Position numbers and translations under genes: made by a program. From contig NC_041002.1 of NCBI RefSeq assembly GCF_004193775.1, positions 18,285,535 through 18,349,534 of the forward strand: 64,000 bases of DNA, given 5' to 3'. This DNA is from Glycine soja (taxonomy: Eukaryota > Streptophyta > Magnoliopsida > Fabales > Fabaceae). The notes beneath the pieces are model-generated. The model was not told the DNA's origin. It did not search any database and saw only the letters and a list, made by a program, of their open reading frames with translations. Below, piece after piece: positions 22,346 through 34,397 of this stretch. Position 1 is the stretch's first letter; each line of letters begins with the position of its first letter.

Positions 22346-24000
22346 ACCTCAGGGTCAGTATGACAGAGATTGTGGGGCGGCCGAAAAAAGCGAGGCTCTT
22401 GCTCCTATGTATCCTCAATTTGAGATGAGGAACTCAGACCTACGTAGTTCTGGATAACTGTGAGACTAAAATAGTCTCGGTGTTTTCTTCCCTAAAAATG
22501 CGAACATGCTTTAGTAAAGAGACAAAACTTCCAACTGATTAGAGCAACATATGTTTTTCGGATGAAAAACAATGTGTCTACCGAGAAAGGAGAGTATGCT
22601 GATAGAATTTTCTCATAACCATAAATGAGATTTTGGACGTTAGCATTTCGCTTCTAAATGACCATTTAGAGGAAACACTGGGTTCAACAAAAATAGAAGA
22701 AAATCACTCAAAGTGTATCAATCTCACACGGGTAAGTGTTTCATCCTAATTCCGAACCATAGATATGTCATGACTTGATTTTGCAAATCATTTCCTATCA
22801 AATCAAAGATTACATGCGTGATCATGGATCAATAGGACTTTTCCTTGGGAATGGTTTGTTTCCTTGGTGGGAAATTTGGCTTTGAGTGTTTTTGGCCTTT
22901 TCCTTTTCTGTTTTTGTTTAGTGTGAGGCGAACAAGTCGCCGGCGCACAGGATTTTGGTTGGCAACCAAAGGGAGAGGACCACTTTAGGTCGTGGTTTCC
23001 TTTCTTTTTTTTGTTTACTTGGTGACAATTTTGTATTGTTCAGATGTTGTCTGGTCCAAAAACCTTTCTGCATATTTCTTCTGTCTTCTTCCAATCTTTG
23101 ATCGGGAATTTTCTTTCTTTTTGCTTTCTCCCCCTCTTTTGATTGGGAATTTTCTTTTTCTTTTTTGTTTTCTTCCGAGGGCAAGGATTGACATTCTCAC
23201 CCTGGGTCAAGGTTTATGGTAAGTTGGGATTTTGGCTCAAGGCTTGTAGAACGGCTGGACATGATATATGTCAGGGTTTGGCCAGTGGTTTAGGGATAAA
23301 GGAGATATCCCACATTATTTCCATGATACTCATGCAACAATGATGGTTAGGAAATTTTATGCAAACCTGGTCATGCATGCACCCATGTGGACACTCAAGC
23401 ATCAAGTTTATATGGTCATGTGACACTAGGGCTCAGGATTCATTTTCTCTATTTAAGTCAACCCAGTGTTTCCAAAATATGTTCTTTTATCAATTCATGC
23501 GTTCATTTGAGTCCATTTTGGGCGTTCAGGAAAATTTTCACAGCATTCACCCTTCCTGTGTATACACACATTTTCTTCAAAAACTGGTTATGATCAGTGA
23601 ATTTTTCAAAGAAAAGCTGGAAGTTACTCTTTTCAAAAGCATGTTGATTTTTTAGCTAGACAACTTATTATTATTTTTTTCTTTCCTTTTCTTTTTCTTC
23701 TATTATCATTTGCTCATTTCCTCCCCCCTTTTTTCTTTTTCTCTCTAAAAAGGTCGTGCGGACGGGGGCATGCACTACCTACTTACGTCTAACCACAAGG
23801 TAAACAAAAAAATGTACAAAATGGTAAGTCGCAAAAACGGTGACGAAATAACTGAGAGCCATAACGCCACATTCTAATAGAAACAAAAAATAATAACAAC
23901 AATGTTAGTAACCATATAGACAATAACAGAAAACAATTATGTCAATAACAAACTAACAGAAAACAGTAATGTCAATAACAAAAGTGCGGTGACCTTGGTC
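22346..24000 (-). other. Family A 3' non-coding region (minus copy)
   Basis: Inverted counterpart of 7557-9204 (for example 'aactcagacctacgtagttctgg' near 22430 against 'ccagaactacgtaggtctgag' near 9106). No supported gene; poly-T and poly-A tracts at about 23000-23170 and 23660-23750. Confidence 0.65.
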
Positions 24001-24385
24001 ACGTGGCTCCGCTTCCTCCCAAGAAATCGAGCAAGTCAGTCATTTCTTCATCCATATGGGCCTCCTTTGCCTCACTGGGGGATCCTGCGGGCTCCTCCCC
24101 TGCCTGGGCCTCGGGCCAGTCTCCAGGCCATGCGACCTCAGCCCCAAACTGCTTTGGAGTAGGGCATGCAAAAGGAGCGGAACCCTACCCCTGCTGACTG
24201 AGGCTGAACTGGTAGAGACACTCATGTATCTGGACCTGCCCACGGTGGTTGGCCGCCTGCTGGCGAACCAAGTGTTGTAGATAACGCTCCATGCCTAGTG
24301 ATCCAGCGGGATCGGCCTGCCTCGGTGGTGGCGGTGCATCTGCAGCCTGATGTGCCTCACCTCTCGGCGGCTGCCGTTGAAGGCA
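24001..24385 (-). pseudogene. Tail of family A ORF3 fused to the protease region
   Basis: On the minus strand: MERYLQHLVRQQAANHRGQV, ...QFSLSQQGQGSAPFACPTP, then an acidic end finishing in GGSGAT at about 24001. This matches the C-terminus of the + copy (about 7263-7556). The N-terminal two thirds of ORF3 and all of RT-RH-IN are missing; the deletion joint is near 24385-24390. Confidence 0.75.
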
Positions 24386-27239
24386 CGGACTACCATGCAA
24401 CTTGGCCTTAGATGGGAAGCATTAAACGACAATTTCTCCAACGTGCTTTTGGGCATTATGTTTAAATTGGAACCGTTATCGATGAGGGGTGGCCACGACG
24501 TGGTCCATGCATTTGACTGACACATGCAAAGCCCTGTTATGCCCTCTCCCCTCGGCAGGGATTTCTTCTTCAACGAAGGCGAGATAGTTGTTGGCGGTGA
24601 TGTCATTGAAAAGTCCTCCAAATCCTTCCACAGAGATGTCTTGGGCTACATGAGCTTCGTTCAAGACCTTTACTAGCAAACCCCGATGAGGCTCAGAGTT
24701 CATAAGCAGTTCCAAAAGAGAGACTCTGGCCGGGGTTTTGTTGAGCTGCTCAATGACCTTGAACTCGCTTTGCTGAATAATGCGGAGGAACTCACCTGCC
24801 TCCTCTAGCGATACTTCTTTCTTGCCACAACCATCCTTTTTCTCCGGAAGACCTTTCACTGGAATATTCTCGTTCGAAGTGGGGATTATTTTGTCATCTT
24901 GTCCTTCTGTTATCTTTGCCTTCCCTTTAACGTTTGCGGGTTGTGTCGGCAGGTCAGGGGGTGCAAATATGCGACCACTGCGGGTCACGCTGCTCAGCCC
25001 CGTGATATTGGTTACCTTGGCCGACAACGAGCTGATGTCGGTGGCTTCTTCCTTCCTTTCGCTTGGAGGCACATACCTCCACGGAACTGCGTGACTATTT
25101 CAGTATGGAAACGGAACAGGTTTAACTTCCGAAGGGTATCAGAGCGTTTGGGGAGCTGCGTCTCTGGTGAAATATACCACCAAAGGCTTAGGCCTTCCAA
25201 AACTTCTCTCATCTGCGGACTGCATACATATATGCTGCTCTTCACTCCCCTCATTGCCGACTTCCAGTCGGCCTCAATCTATCATCTGTTGCAACAGGTC
25301 CTCCACTGCTAAACATGTTTCCATGTTATGTAGCTCGCCGAGATGCATCAAACAGGAATCTTCTCTGTGCCCACCGTGGGGAATTACGCCTCCCTTTTGT
25401 AGGGCCTCGTAGATAAATCTCTTGGGGGTCGTCACGTCCTTTAAAGGCTTGGACCTGCGCGGCCTACCCGACTCGACGACATTAACTGCTCCCCCTCCAT
25501 GATTGGTGAGCGGGTTCATCTTCACATTGGGCTAGTCCTCTTGAAACGTCAGCCATCCGGCGTCTATCAAATGTTGGACCTTGTATTTAAGGGCCAGGAA
25601 TTTTTCGGTGGAGTGGCCTGGGGTTTTCCCATGGTATGCGCAGGTTGCGTCAGGGTTGTACCACTTTGGAAAGGGAGGTTGGTAGATCTTCCCGAGAGAT
25701 ATCACAGTCATCTGGTTGGCGATGAGGGATGGCAAGAGGTCTTCGTACATCATTGGGATCGGGGTGAATTTTGGAGTTGGCCTCGGGGGAAAGTTCCTTA
25801 TCGCATTGGAACCGATGCCAAAGTGGGCGTTGCCAGCCGGGTGAGTCGAGGTTGAAGCCGGAGCTTGGGGGGCCTCCATCTGGATGGGCACGGGCGCTCT
25901 AGGTTGTATTGGTGCTGAATTGAAAGAGTCCCCGGCGCGAGCCGAGAAGCTCGGATGATGTTGCACGTACTGATGGGTTCCGTGAGAAGTCTGCGGTGGC
26001 TTGATCCATGCGGGCGCTGAAGGGACAACATGGGTATCTCCTTCCTTCCTTTTTGACCCAGTTGCTCCGATCCTCCTAGCGTTGGTACTAGTGGAGGAGA
26101 CGTAATCGAATTTCCCTCTCTTCAAACCTACTTCAATTCTTTCCCCGGCGAATACCAAGTTTGCGAAGCTGGAGGGCATGCAGCCCACTAACTTCTCATA
26201 GTAAAACACCAGCAAGGTGTCTACCATCATGGTAATCATTTCCCTTTCGACCATGGGAGGGGCCACTTGTGCTTCCAGGTCCCTCCACCGCTGAGCATAC
26301 TCTTTAAAGGTCTCACTTTCCTTTTTAACCATGTTCTACAGCGGAGTGCGATCGGGAGCCATATCGGAATTGTACTGATATTGCCTAAGGAAGGCAGTAA
26401 TCAGATCCTTCCAAGTGCGGATGCGGGAAGCTTCCAGATTAGTGTACCAAATGACCGCGGCTCCAGCCAAGCTATCTTGGAAAAAGTGCATTAACAACTT
26501 TTCATCCCTAGAATGCACCCCCATCTTGCGACAATACATCTTGAGATGGTTCTTAGGACAAGTCGTCCCTTTGTACTTGTCGAAATCAAGTACCTTGAAT
26601 TTTGGGGGGATGACGACGTCTGGTACTAAGCAAAGATTCGCCATGTCCGCGAACGGATAATCACCAAAGCCTTCAACAGCTCTCAATCTCTCTTTGATGA
26701 GATCGAGTTTCCTTCTTTCTTCCGTTGCCGGGGATGGTCCTTCTATGGACAAGAATATTGGCTGTGCTGGGAGGTTGGGCTGAGGCAGTATGTTGGGTGC
26801 CGGCCCCTCGATGGGGACCAGGGGGTAGAAATCGATGTCTCCTTGGTCATGATCCTCGTGAACCTCATCCGACTGTCGAGGAGGCTCCCCTTCAAGGACG
26901 GGGGAAGGGACATGACCCGTGTCATCACGCATGACTGGTGGCATGTAATTAGGTGGTAATCCATAAGGGTAAGCCACCCAGTTGTATCCCAAATTGGGGG
27001 TTGCTGATGTGCCCCAGTGTGATCTTTTCTCGTCCTACCGCGTTTGGGAGAGGATGGTGCGCGATAGCTGGGAGAGTTGGGTCTGCTTCGACAGCCAAAC
27101 TAACAGTGGTAGCGGTGGCCACGTTATTCTCTATAAGTTGTCTCATTCCTAACATGGCATCCATCATGGAAGCCATTAGCTCTTTCAAAGCTGACATGTC
27201 GACTTTCATCTGTTCCTCTATCTCCTCTTGGTCACCCAT
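24386..27239 (-). pseudogene. Family A gag-protease region with multiple lesions
   Basis: Starts at 27239 (MGDQEEIEEQMKVDMSALKE). Frameshift near 26990. Capsid domain at about 26680-26340 (PPKFKVLDFDKYKGTTCPKN; SLAGAAVIWYTNLE), in-frame stop at 26333-26335, PVFYYEKLVGCMPSSFANLV, zinc-knuckle-like CAYHGKTPGHSTEKF with the last Cys replaced by Phe (about 25645-25600), stops near 25529 and 25271. A linker region with GRIFAPPDLPTQP (about 24970) leads to the aspartic-protease core LIDNGSNLNIMPKSTLEKL (about 24460) after a one-base deletion near 24480. The protease stops short at the deletion joint. It is the fullest gag-pro of this family in the window and is not functional. Confidence 0.87.
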
Positions 27240-27408
27240 CGTCCTAGATTTGGATCTGGGGCGCGTTTAGTTATGGTGTTTTTCCTAAAAGCCAAACGTG
27301 AGGAGTAGGTAAAGAAAAATGAATGCATGCAAGAGATAAAATGCGGGATAAACTCATTTTATTCAGAAAGTTATAACTAGTCAAGATCTGAGTGACAATA
27401 CAAACTTC

Positions 27409-29274
27409 CTAGCGGTTTCTAATTATATGGGCCATTAAATCTATCATATGCTGACAATAGCTGAGAAGTCCGTGGATCTCCTCGGGGGCGGAGTAAGTGT
27501 CCGCCATTGCTTTGGCTTTTGCTAGCAATCGGGGAAGTTCTTGACTCCCGTTCAAAGTAAGAGCAAATCAGTCCATCCACATTGTTGCCTCTTGATGTAA
27601 CGAGTCAATCACCCTTCATCTAGCCTCTTTTTCCGCGTACACTCGGGCATACTCGTCCGCCACTTTGTGCTTGTGAGCCGTGGTTAGATTTAATTCTTCT
27701 TGGTACTTGCTGATGATCGCTAACATGTTGGTCTCTGTCTCGCATAAATGCGGAGACAAGCTTGTCTTGGACCTTAAGCAAGCAGCTAACTCCTCTTTCA
27801 AGACCATGCTATGTGCTCGTGACTGGTCTATCTCTTCCCTTCCAAGCTTGAGCTCATTGTTGCTGCCCCATAAAGCTCCACGGAATTTGTCTCGGCCATG
27901 CTCTTCCTTGCGAGCCCTCTTGGTTTCTCGTTCAAGGGCTCTTGCGGTAGCTGCATTTTCTTCTCGTAACCTGGCACACTCTTTCCGGACGTCTGTAGCG
28001 ACTAACTTGAATTTTTCTTTGGCAAGTCTTGCTTTTCCTAGTTCTGTTTTTGGAGCTCGAACTTCTTCATCCTCTTCCGGAGCTTCGAAGTTCTCCTCGT
28101 TGATAATTTTCAACTTGGAGAGCCAATCTAACCCTCGTGTACGAACTTTCAGCCATTCATGATAACTACCGATGATGCCATTACAGATGCCCCTAAGTTC
28201 TTTATCTTTCCTTAACGGGTTTTCCCACGCCTTATGTACTCTTTGTATAATCTTGAAACTTTGCGTGCCAAAATCTCTCACAAGGAAAGGAGAGAGGCTC
28301 TCTTCCGCCGGTGCTCCCCTCATTGGGTACCCTAACTGTCTTATAGCAAGTACGGGATTGTAGTTAATACAACCCCTCGTCCCTATCAACGGGATGTTTG
28401 GGTAGTCCCCACATGAGAAGAGGACTCCCTTCTTTTCTTCCTTCCATCGAGGAAACCAGCTGATTGTTCTGCCTCATATCCCAGCCAAATGTTGGTCCAA
28501 ATCTACTCTTCTCTTTTCGACACACGAGCGATGGCTTCGGAGCGGACATGGGTGCCTTATGTCTTGTTGGAATAGGTGCGAAACCAACCATACACAAAGA
28601 GCGGGAAAGCTACAGATGATCCGTGCGCTAGTCTTCTCGCACCTTCAGTCAAATGTATCAAATAAGTCTGCCAAGATAGCTACCACCGGGCTTTCTTTGC
28701 TATGGTGATATGCAAGGAAAGCATCAATTGCGGCTAGGTCCACCAAACCGTCCACGTTTGGAAAGAGGACAACCCCAAAGATTAGCAATGCTAATACATC
28801 CATAAATGGGATCCACTCCTCTTGATTCACCATATCCCTTGCCTTGCCTTCTAAGTACTTCCGTGGTAGGCCCACTACGCCATTTCGAGTTTGCTTTACA
28901 CGATCCAACTCTCTTGCCGAATCCCTGACCACAACTGCAATCTTGCTCAAGGAGGGAAGAAACCCGGAGAAAAGATACGGTTTTCTTCCCCCAAGAGGAC
29001 ATCCTAGAATCTCCTCAAATTCTTCAACAGTCGGTACTAATTGGAAGTCTCCAAACGTGAAGCATCTCAAAGGCTGGTCATAGTATTGGGTGAGTGATAC
29101 AATGGCTTCCGTGAATATCTCCGCTATGGTCAAATCTAAAATCTTTCCGTACGCCTTGCGGAAAGCTTGCATTTGGAGAGGTCCCATCAACCGCCCCAAC
29201 TCCTTAAGGCTGGTGACATCTAGGTCCTTAATCTTGACTTGATATAATCTTTTTCCAGTTTGATTTGTTCTCAT
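27409..29274 (-). pseudogene. Family A ORF1, DUF7745-type protein of about 620 codons
   Basis: Begins ATG 29274 (MRTNQTGKRLYQVKIKDLDV). The first ~210 residues are open to 28645 and include QYYDQPLRCFTFGDFQLVPT, EEILGCPLGGRKPYLFSGF and DLAAIDAFLAYHHSKESP, which I recognise as the plant DUF7745 pattern. The middle (28644-28390) reads on with stops (WFPRWKEEKKGVLFSCGDYP). 28389-27616 is open again with GTRGCINYNPVLAIRQLGYP followed by a charged coiled-coil region. Stop at 27409-27411 after further in-frame stops. It lies before gag, as ORF1 does in Ogre elements; its role is unknown. Confidence 0.82.
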
Positions 29275-30129
29275 GTTTTACTAAAGTGAAACAAAACCCA
29301 GTGCGAATCAAAACTATGACATCTATCATGGGTGGAATGGATGAATGCATGAAGAAATGCATATGACACAGATGCAATTTTATGAATACGGGAGCCCAGG
29401 AAATTGTCCCCTTCTTAGATACAACATTTGGGCAGGAATGGCGCTCGATGTATGTATTTAAGAAGGCGACATGGACCCTCCGTTGGTTTGCCAAAGTGAG
29501 GGGATCAAGACAAAACCCGTGCATGATAAGGCACAACACGAGAATGTACATAGTACGAAAATATCCACAAACAAATATGATCAAAGGGGTACACGACTTT
29601 TGACTACATGCATGGCAGTGTGAAAAATGGCACGTAGCGTGTTTGCTTCGTGCCCCTATTTTAGGGACCTACATGGGAGGGAGCTAAAAAGAGTTTTTAG
29701 TGATAATTTCCAAGGTGGTCATATCTCTCTTGATGGTCTCTAGAGGTATCATCCCCTTCGAAGAACATATTGTGGCAGTATGGACTACTAGCAACAATAT
29801 GTTATCAAAGAGAAAAACTCTAGATGTTCACTGTAATCAAGCAAGTCGGAGACCTAGCATGACCACAGATTCACCTCCACTCCTTATGTTCCCATGGACC
29901 CGGGTATAAGGCCCCTTTTCAACTCACCGTGTGTGCAAATAGGGTTAGTGTTTGTGTGCATCAAATGAATAAATATTTACCTCATGCATACATTTTAAAA
30001 CACACTAAAAAGAATCAAAAGAGTTTATATATACAAGAACATAAGAAAAAAAGACAAAGAAAAAGAACAAAAGGGAAGTCATAGTAAGGAAAACACATTG
30101 ATTGATTGGCCTAACTCTCTAACAAAGGT
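29275..30129 (-). other. Leader between primer site and ORF1 (family A)
   Basis: About 850 bp of AT-rich untranslated leader. I find no conserved frame or RNA gene. Confidence 0.55.
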
Positions 30130-30148
30130 CCCCAGTGGAGTCGCCAAC
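30130..30148 (-). other. Primer binding site of the family A element
   Basis: Immediately after the 5' LTR the minus strand reads TGGCGACTCCACTGGGGAC one base in from the LTR end. It starts with the TGG expected opposite a tRNA CCA end. I cannot name the tRNA with certainty from memory; tRNA-Arg is often reported for Ogre-type elements. Confidence 0.7.
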
Positions 30149-31932
30149 TGTCGCAACCTACCCTTCGGCAGGAGGGCGACGCGAGGCTCACAGGTGCATC
30201 TTCCAAGGAAGGAAAACGCGCGGAGTCGCCACCAACGTTTATTCGAGGAAAATGTCGGAAAAACCGGAAAAGGCGTGGTCTACGAACTTTAAGTATGAAA
30301 GGTTCGGGAGTTGTATTTACGCACGGGGAAGGTATTAGCACCCCACGCGTCCGTCACGAGGGACAACAGCCTTTTAATCAAGTGTGCAAACATGACTTCA
30401 ATTTGTTTTATTTTCCCTTTTTTATGTCTTTTTATGCCTTTTTAAATTTTTTATCTTTGTGTGGTCGACACGGGTGTTTCCCTTGCTCCTATGTATTCCT
30501 CAATTGTGATAAGGAAATAAGACCTACGTAGTTCGTTGAGAACTAAACGTTGGTTAAGTTGTTTTTATCCTTTTTTGCAAGATATATTTTGATTGAATGA
30601 AAGGTCATTTAAGGCATTGGACCATTAAACGATCTTTCGATTCTTTTGAAAGGAGAGAAAACATTAAGGCATTGGACCATTAATGATCTCTTATTGTTTT
30701 TTATTTTTGAAAGAGGTGACAAAGTTATGCGTTGGCTTTAGGCTTTCAAAAGTCCATGTTTTAACCAAATAAAAGCAAAGAGGACCATTTCAAGGCGTTG
30801 GACCTCAAAAACGATTTTTTGGTGATGACAAAAAGTTTGATTTTATGAGTTGATTTTAGCCTCGGTTTCGCTTTGGTTATTAGTCAATTCGATTAAGAAA
30901 GAAAATCCCCAAAGAAAAACGTCCGATTGATTTTTTTTATTATTTTATTTAAAGATATTTTTTTATTATTATATTATTATTTTTCCTCTTTTTGGCTTTA
31001 AACGTGGTTACGGCGTGAAAAATCGATCAGATTTTATTCTAACAGAAATTAAAAGATGTTACAATTCAAATGATCGGTGGAAATTTATTTTATTTTTGAT
31101 TAGGCGAGAAAATGACTTAAATAAATGATTAAAGCACGTCAAAAAGGGGTACGGAAAGTAAATGAAATAAAAATAAAAGCATGCGAAACAAGTGGGGACC
31201 ACTAAGGGTACATAGAATGAATTGAAAGGTTCGATTTCGGGAACTTACCGATTGAAGACCGAAGAACGACGAAGAACGAACGAAGAATGATGAAGAATGG
31301 TGGCAAACCTTCGCGAAATTGCCCATAGAAATGTCTCGGAAGCGTTACGGAAGCGCCTCGGCTTAGGTTTTCTTCACGGAAACAATTTTCCTCACTAATT
31401 TTAAGTGATTCTCAGATACCAGAAGGGTTGAATGAATTTGTTCTGCCCTCCTTCCCCTATTTATAGGGGAAAAGAGGGAGGTGGTTGCCTCCCAGCTCGC
31501 CCAGGCGTGCTCAGCTTGCCTAGGTGAGCTGGGTTGCTTCCACCAGAAGGCACCGCCTTATGTTGGAACATCCTGGAAGGCCCAAGTGGGCCTGATTGCT
31601 ATTTGCACACGCTTGTTTACTAAATACACCCACTCTGCCCTTTTTTTGCTGATTTTTTTTCCGTAATGTTACGGAACTTTACGAATTACGTAAAGATACT
31701 TGTTTTCTTTTCATAATGTCACGAAACCTTATGGATTATGCAATCGTCCCCTCTTTGGCTTCCGGAATGTTACGGAACTTTACGGATTGCGCATTAACAC
31801 TTCCTTTCAACTCCCGACATGTCACAGAATTTCACGGATTGCCTAACGATTGTTGCCAAGTACCTCGAAGTGGTCAAGCGAAGGTCGCATTCCACGAAAA
31901 AGATGGTCCCCGGACGAAATTAGGGTATGACA
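30149..31932 (-). repeat. 5' LTR of the family A element
   Basis: 1,784 bp, TG...CA. Sense strand minus; the TATAAATA box is the complement of 'tatttata' at about 31458-31465. It carries the CCGTAA/TTACGG box array upstream of the promoter (about 31670-31850). It faces the primer site at 30148, so it is the 5' LTR. Divergence from the 3' LTR is plainly greater than for the Sirevirus LTR pair, so this insertion is older. Confidence 0.92.
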
Positions 31933-31937
31933 TCCAC

Positions 31938-34169
31938 CATCAATTATTTAGTTGATTCAAAATAATTTGTTTCATGGTTTACCAAACGAAGACCCATATG
32001 CACACTTAGCCACCTACATAGAAATATGCAATACTATTAGGTTGGCTGGAGTGCCTGAAAATGCAATCCGATTGAGCTTGTTTTCATTTTTTATCGGGAG
32101 AAGCTAAGAGATGGCTTCACTCATTTAAAGGCAATAGTCTTAAGACATGGGATAAAGTTGTGGAGAAATTTCTCAAGAAATATTTTCCCGAGTCTAAGAC
32201 TGCAGAAGGCAAAGCCACCATCTCTTCTTTTCACCAATTTCCTGATGAATCTTTGAGTGAGGCCTTGGAAAGATTCCGTGGTTTATTGAGAAAGACTCTC
32301 ATGGATTCTCAGAACCGACACAACTCAACATTTTCATAGATGGGTTAAGACCACAGTCCAAGCAGCTATTGGATGCTTCTACAGGTGAAAAAATCAAATT
32401 GAAGACCGCTGGCGAAGCCATGGATCTCATTGAAAATATGGCTACAATTGACATTGCTATTTTAAGAGATAGAGCTCACATTCCTACTAAAAAGAGTTTA
32501 TTGGAGCTAACCTCCCATGATGCATTGTTGTCACAAAATAAGTTGTTGTCTAAGCAACTTGAGGCATTGACTGAAACACTAAGTAAGTTGCCAACTCAAA
32601 TTCATTCTGCTCATAATTCACATGCTTCTGTTTTGCAGGTTGCAGGATGTACCATCTGTGGGGGAGCTCATGAATTTGGATGTTGTATCCCTATTGAAGA
32701 ACAACCCACTCATGAAGTCAATTACATGGGAAATCAGCCCATAAACAATTTTGACGCAGGAGGATTTTCTGGATTCCAACATGGCCAGCAATACAATCAA
32801 CAACAGGGACAATGGAGGAACCACCCTGGTAATTAATTCAATAGAGATCAAGGTGGACCATCCACAAGGCCACAACAACAAGGGCCTAGTCTCTATGATC
32901 GCACAACAAAGCTGGAAGAGACTCTAGCTCAGTTCATGCAGGTTTCTATGTCCAACCAGAAGGGCACAGAGTCTGCCATAAAGAATCTGGAGGTCCAAGT
33001 AGGACAACTTGCAAAGCAACTGGCGGATAGATCATCAAGCAGTTTTACAGCTAATACAGAGAAAAATCCCAAGGAGGAGTGTAAAGATGTGATGACTAGA
33101 AGCATAATGGCAATCCATGTGGATGAGAGTGAAGCTGGAAAGAAGATGGAGGAACATAAACAACAATTGGCACCTAAGCCAGAACTTGAACCCATTATGA
33201 TTTTGTAGAACTTGAAGAGATTAATGAGGAGATTAAAGATGATAAGGAAGAAGAGACACCAATAAAAGAGAAAGAAAAAGAAAGAATAAAAGAAGAAGAA
33301 AAATAAAAAGAAAAAAAGTTGAAAAATGAAAAAGAAAAAGAAAAAGTTGTTAATGATGAGATAAGGAAAGACAAGAGTAAGGCCAACACTGACAAGAAGA
33401 AGGATACTACTCCAAATGAAGGCAAGGAAGTACCTTATCCTTTGGTACTTTCTCGGAAAGAGAAAGAAAGACATTTGGCCAGATTTCTTGATATCTTCAA
33501 GAACTGGAAATTACTTTACTCTTTGGAGAAGCACTTCAACAAATGCCCTTCTATGCCAAATTTTTAAAAGATATGCTAACAAAGAAGAACCGGTACATCC
33601 ACAGTGACAGAATTATGGTGGAAGGCAATTGTAGTGCTGTGATTCAACGCATTATTCCACCTAAGCACAAAGATCCTGGAGTTGTCACGATGTCGTGTTC
33701 CATTGGCGAGGTTGCTGTAGGAAAAGCTCTCATAGACTTGGGAGCTAGTATCAACTTAATGCCTCTCTCCATGTGCCGACGACTTGGGGAGATAGAGATA
33801 ATGCCTACACGCATGACCCTCCAGTTAGCTGATCACTCCATCGCAAGACCATATAGAGTGATTGAAGATGTTTTGGTGAAGGTGAAACACCTTATATTTC
33901 CAGCTGATTTTGTGGTGATAGACATAGAAGAGGATGCTGATATTCCTCTCATTCTTGGCCACCCATTCATGTCTACTGCAAGCTTTGTAGTAGATATGGG
34001 AAAGAAGATGTTGCAAATGGGCATAGAAGATCAGAAAATCAGCTTTGATCTATTTTATGAAGATAAAGAACCACCTGACCAAAATGTCTATTTTAAAGTT
34101 CATGTGATGGAGGAAAGAAGACCTGAGAAGAAGGTCCTTGAAGTGGGAACATTATTGGATCCTGGATAA
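31938..34169 (+). pseudogene. Family C (Athila-like) gag-protease region, degenerate
   Basis: Continues the gag cut at 19573. LATYIEICNTIRLAGVPENA (about 32010-32070) begins the capsid domain. Frameshifts precede 32369, where GEKIKLKTAGEAMDLIENMA resumes. Stop at 32834-32836, frame changes near 33206 and 33545, and a Lys/Glu-rich stretch (33220-33400). The protease core VGKALIDLGASINLMPLSMC (about 33720-33780) and LILGHPF (33949-33969) are intact, in an open frame 33543-34169. The frame closes at 34167-34169 without any RT, RNase H or integrase. Confidence 0.85.
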
Positions 34170-34397
34170 CAGGATGATGCGTCAAGCTAGTGACGTTAAA
34201 GAAGCGCTTACTGGGAGGCAACCCAGCTTTTCTTTCCCTTCTCTATCTTCATTTTTATTCCTTGCATGTAGTTAGGACATCTTGCTTGTGATTGTGATTT
34301 ATTTCAGTTTGTTTAGTAATGAACAAAAAGGGTTTTTAAATTATGTGTGAAGAGATAAGCAGAAAATGACTAAGAAAATTTTTTCAGATTGCTTATC
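34170..34397 (+). other. Post-pol signature and spacer of family C
   Basis: Contains 'gacgttaaagaagcgctt' and 'actgggaggcaacccag' (34195-34226), a text that I recognise downstream of pol in Athila-type plant elements. Its place right after protease shows that the RT-IN part was deleted between them. No ORF. Confidence 0.7.

Larger units (their letters stand above)
19574..31932 (-). mobile_element. Complete family A (Tat/Ogre-like) Ty3-gypsy element, 12,359 bp, TSD TCCAC, lacking RT and integrase
   Basis: Bounded by LTRs at 19574-21338 and 30149-31932 and by TCCAC at 19569-19573 and 31933-31937. Reading 5' to 3' on the minus strand it has: LTR, primer site, leader, ORF1 (DUF7745-type), gag, a protease remnant, the tail of ORF3, a 3' non-coding region, a tandem array, a polypurine tract and LTR. 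Reverse transcriptase, RNase H and integrase are absent: protease runs straight into the ORF3 tail near 24390. All ORFs carry stops or frameshifts. It inserted into the family C gag. It is structurally complete but could only have moved with enzymes from another element. Confidence 0.93.

Noticed and set aside
32929..33474. 181-codon minus-strand frame with hydrophobic F/S/L runs, like membrane segments
   Set aside because: Antisense of the Lys/Glu-rich part of family C gag; its apparent membrane segments are the complement of AAG/GAA codons.
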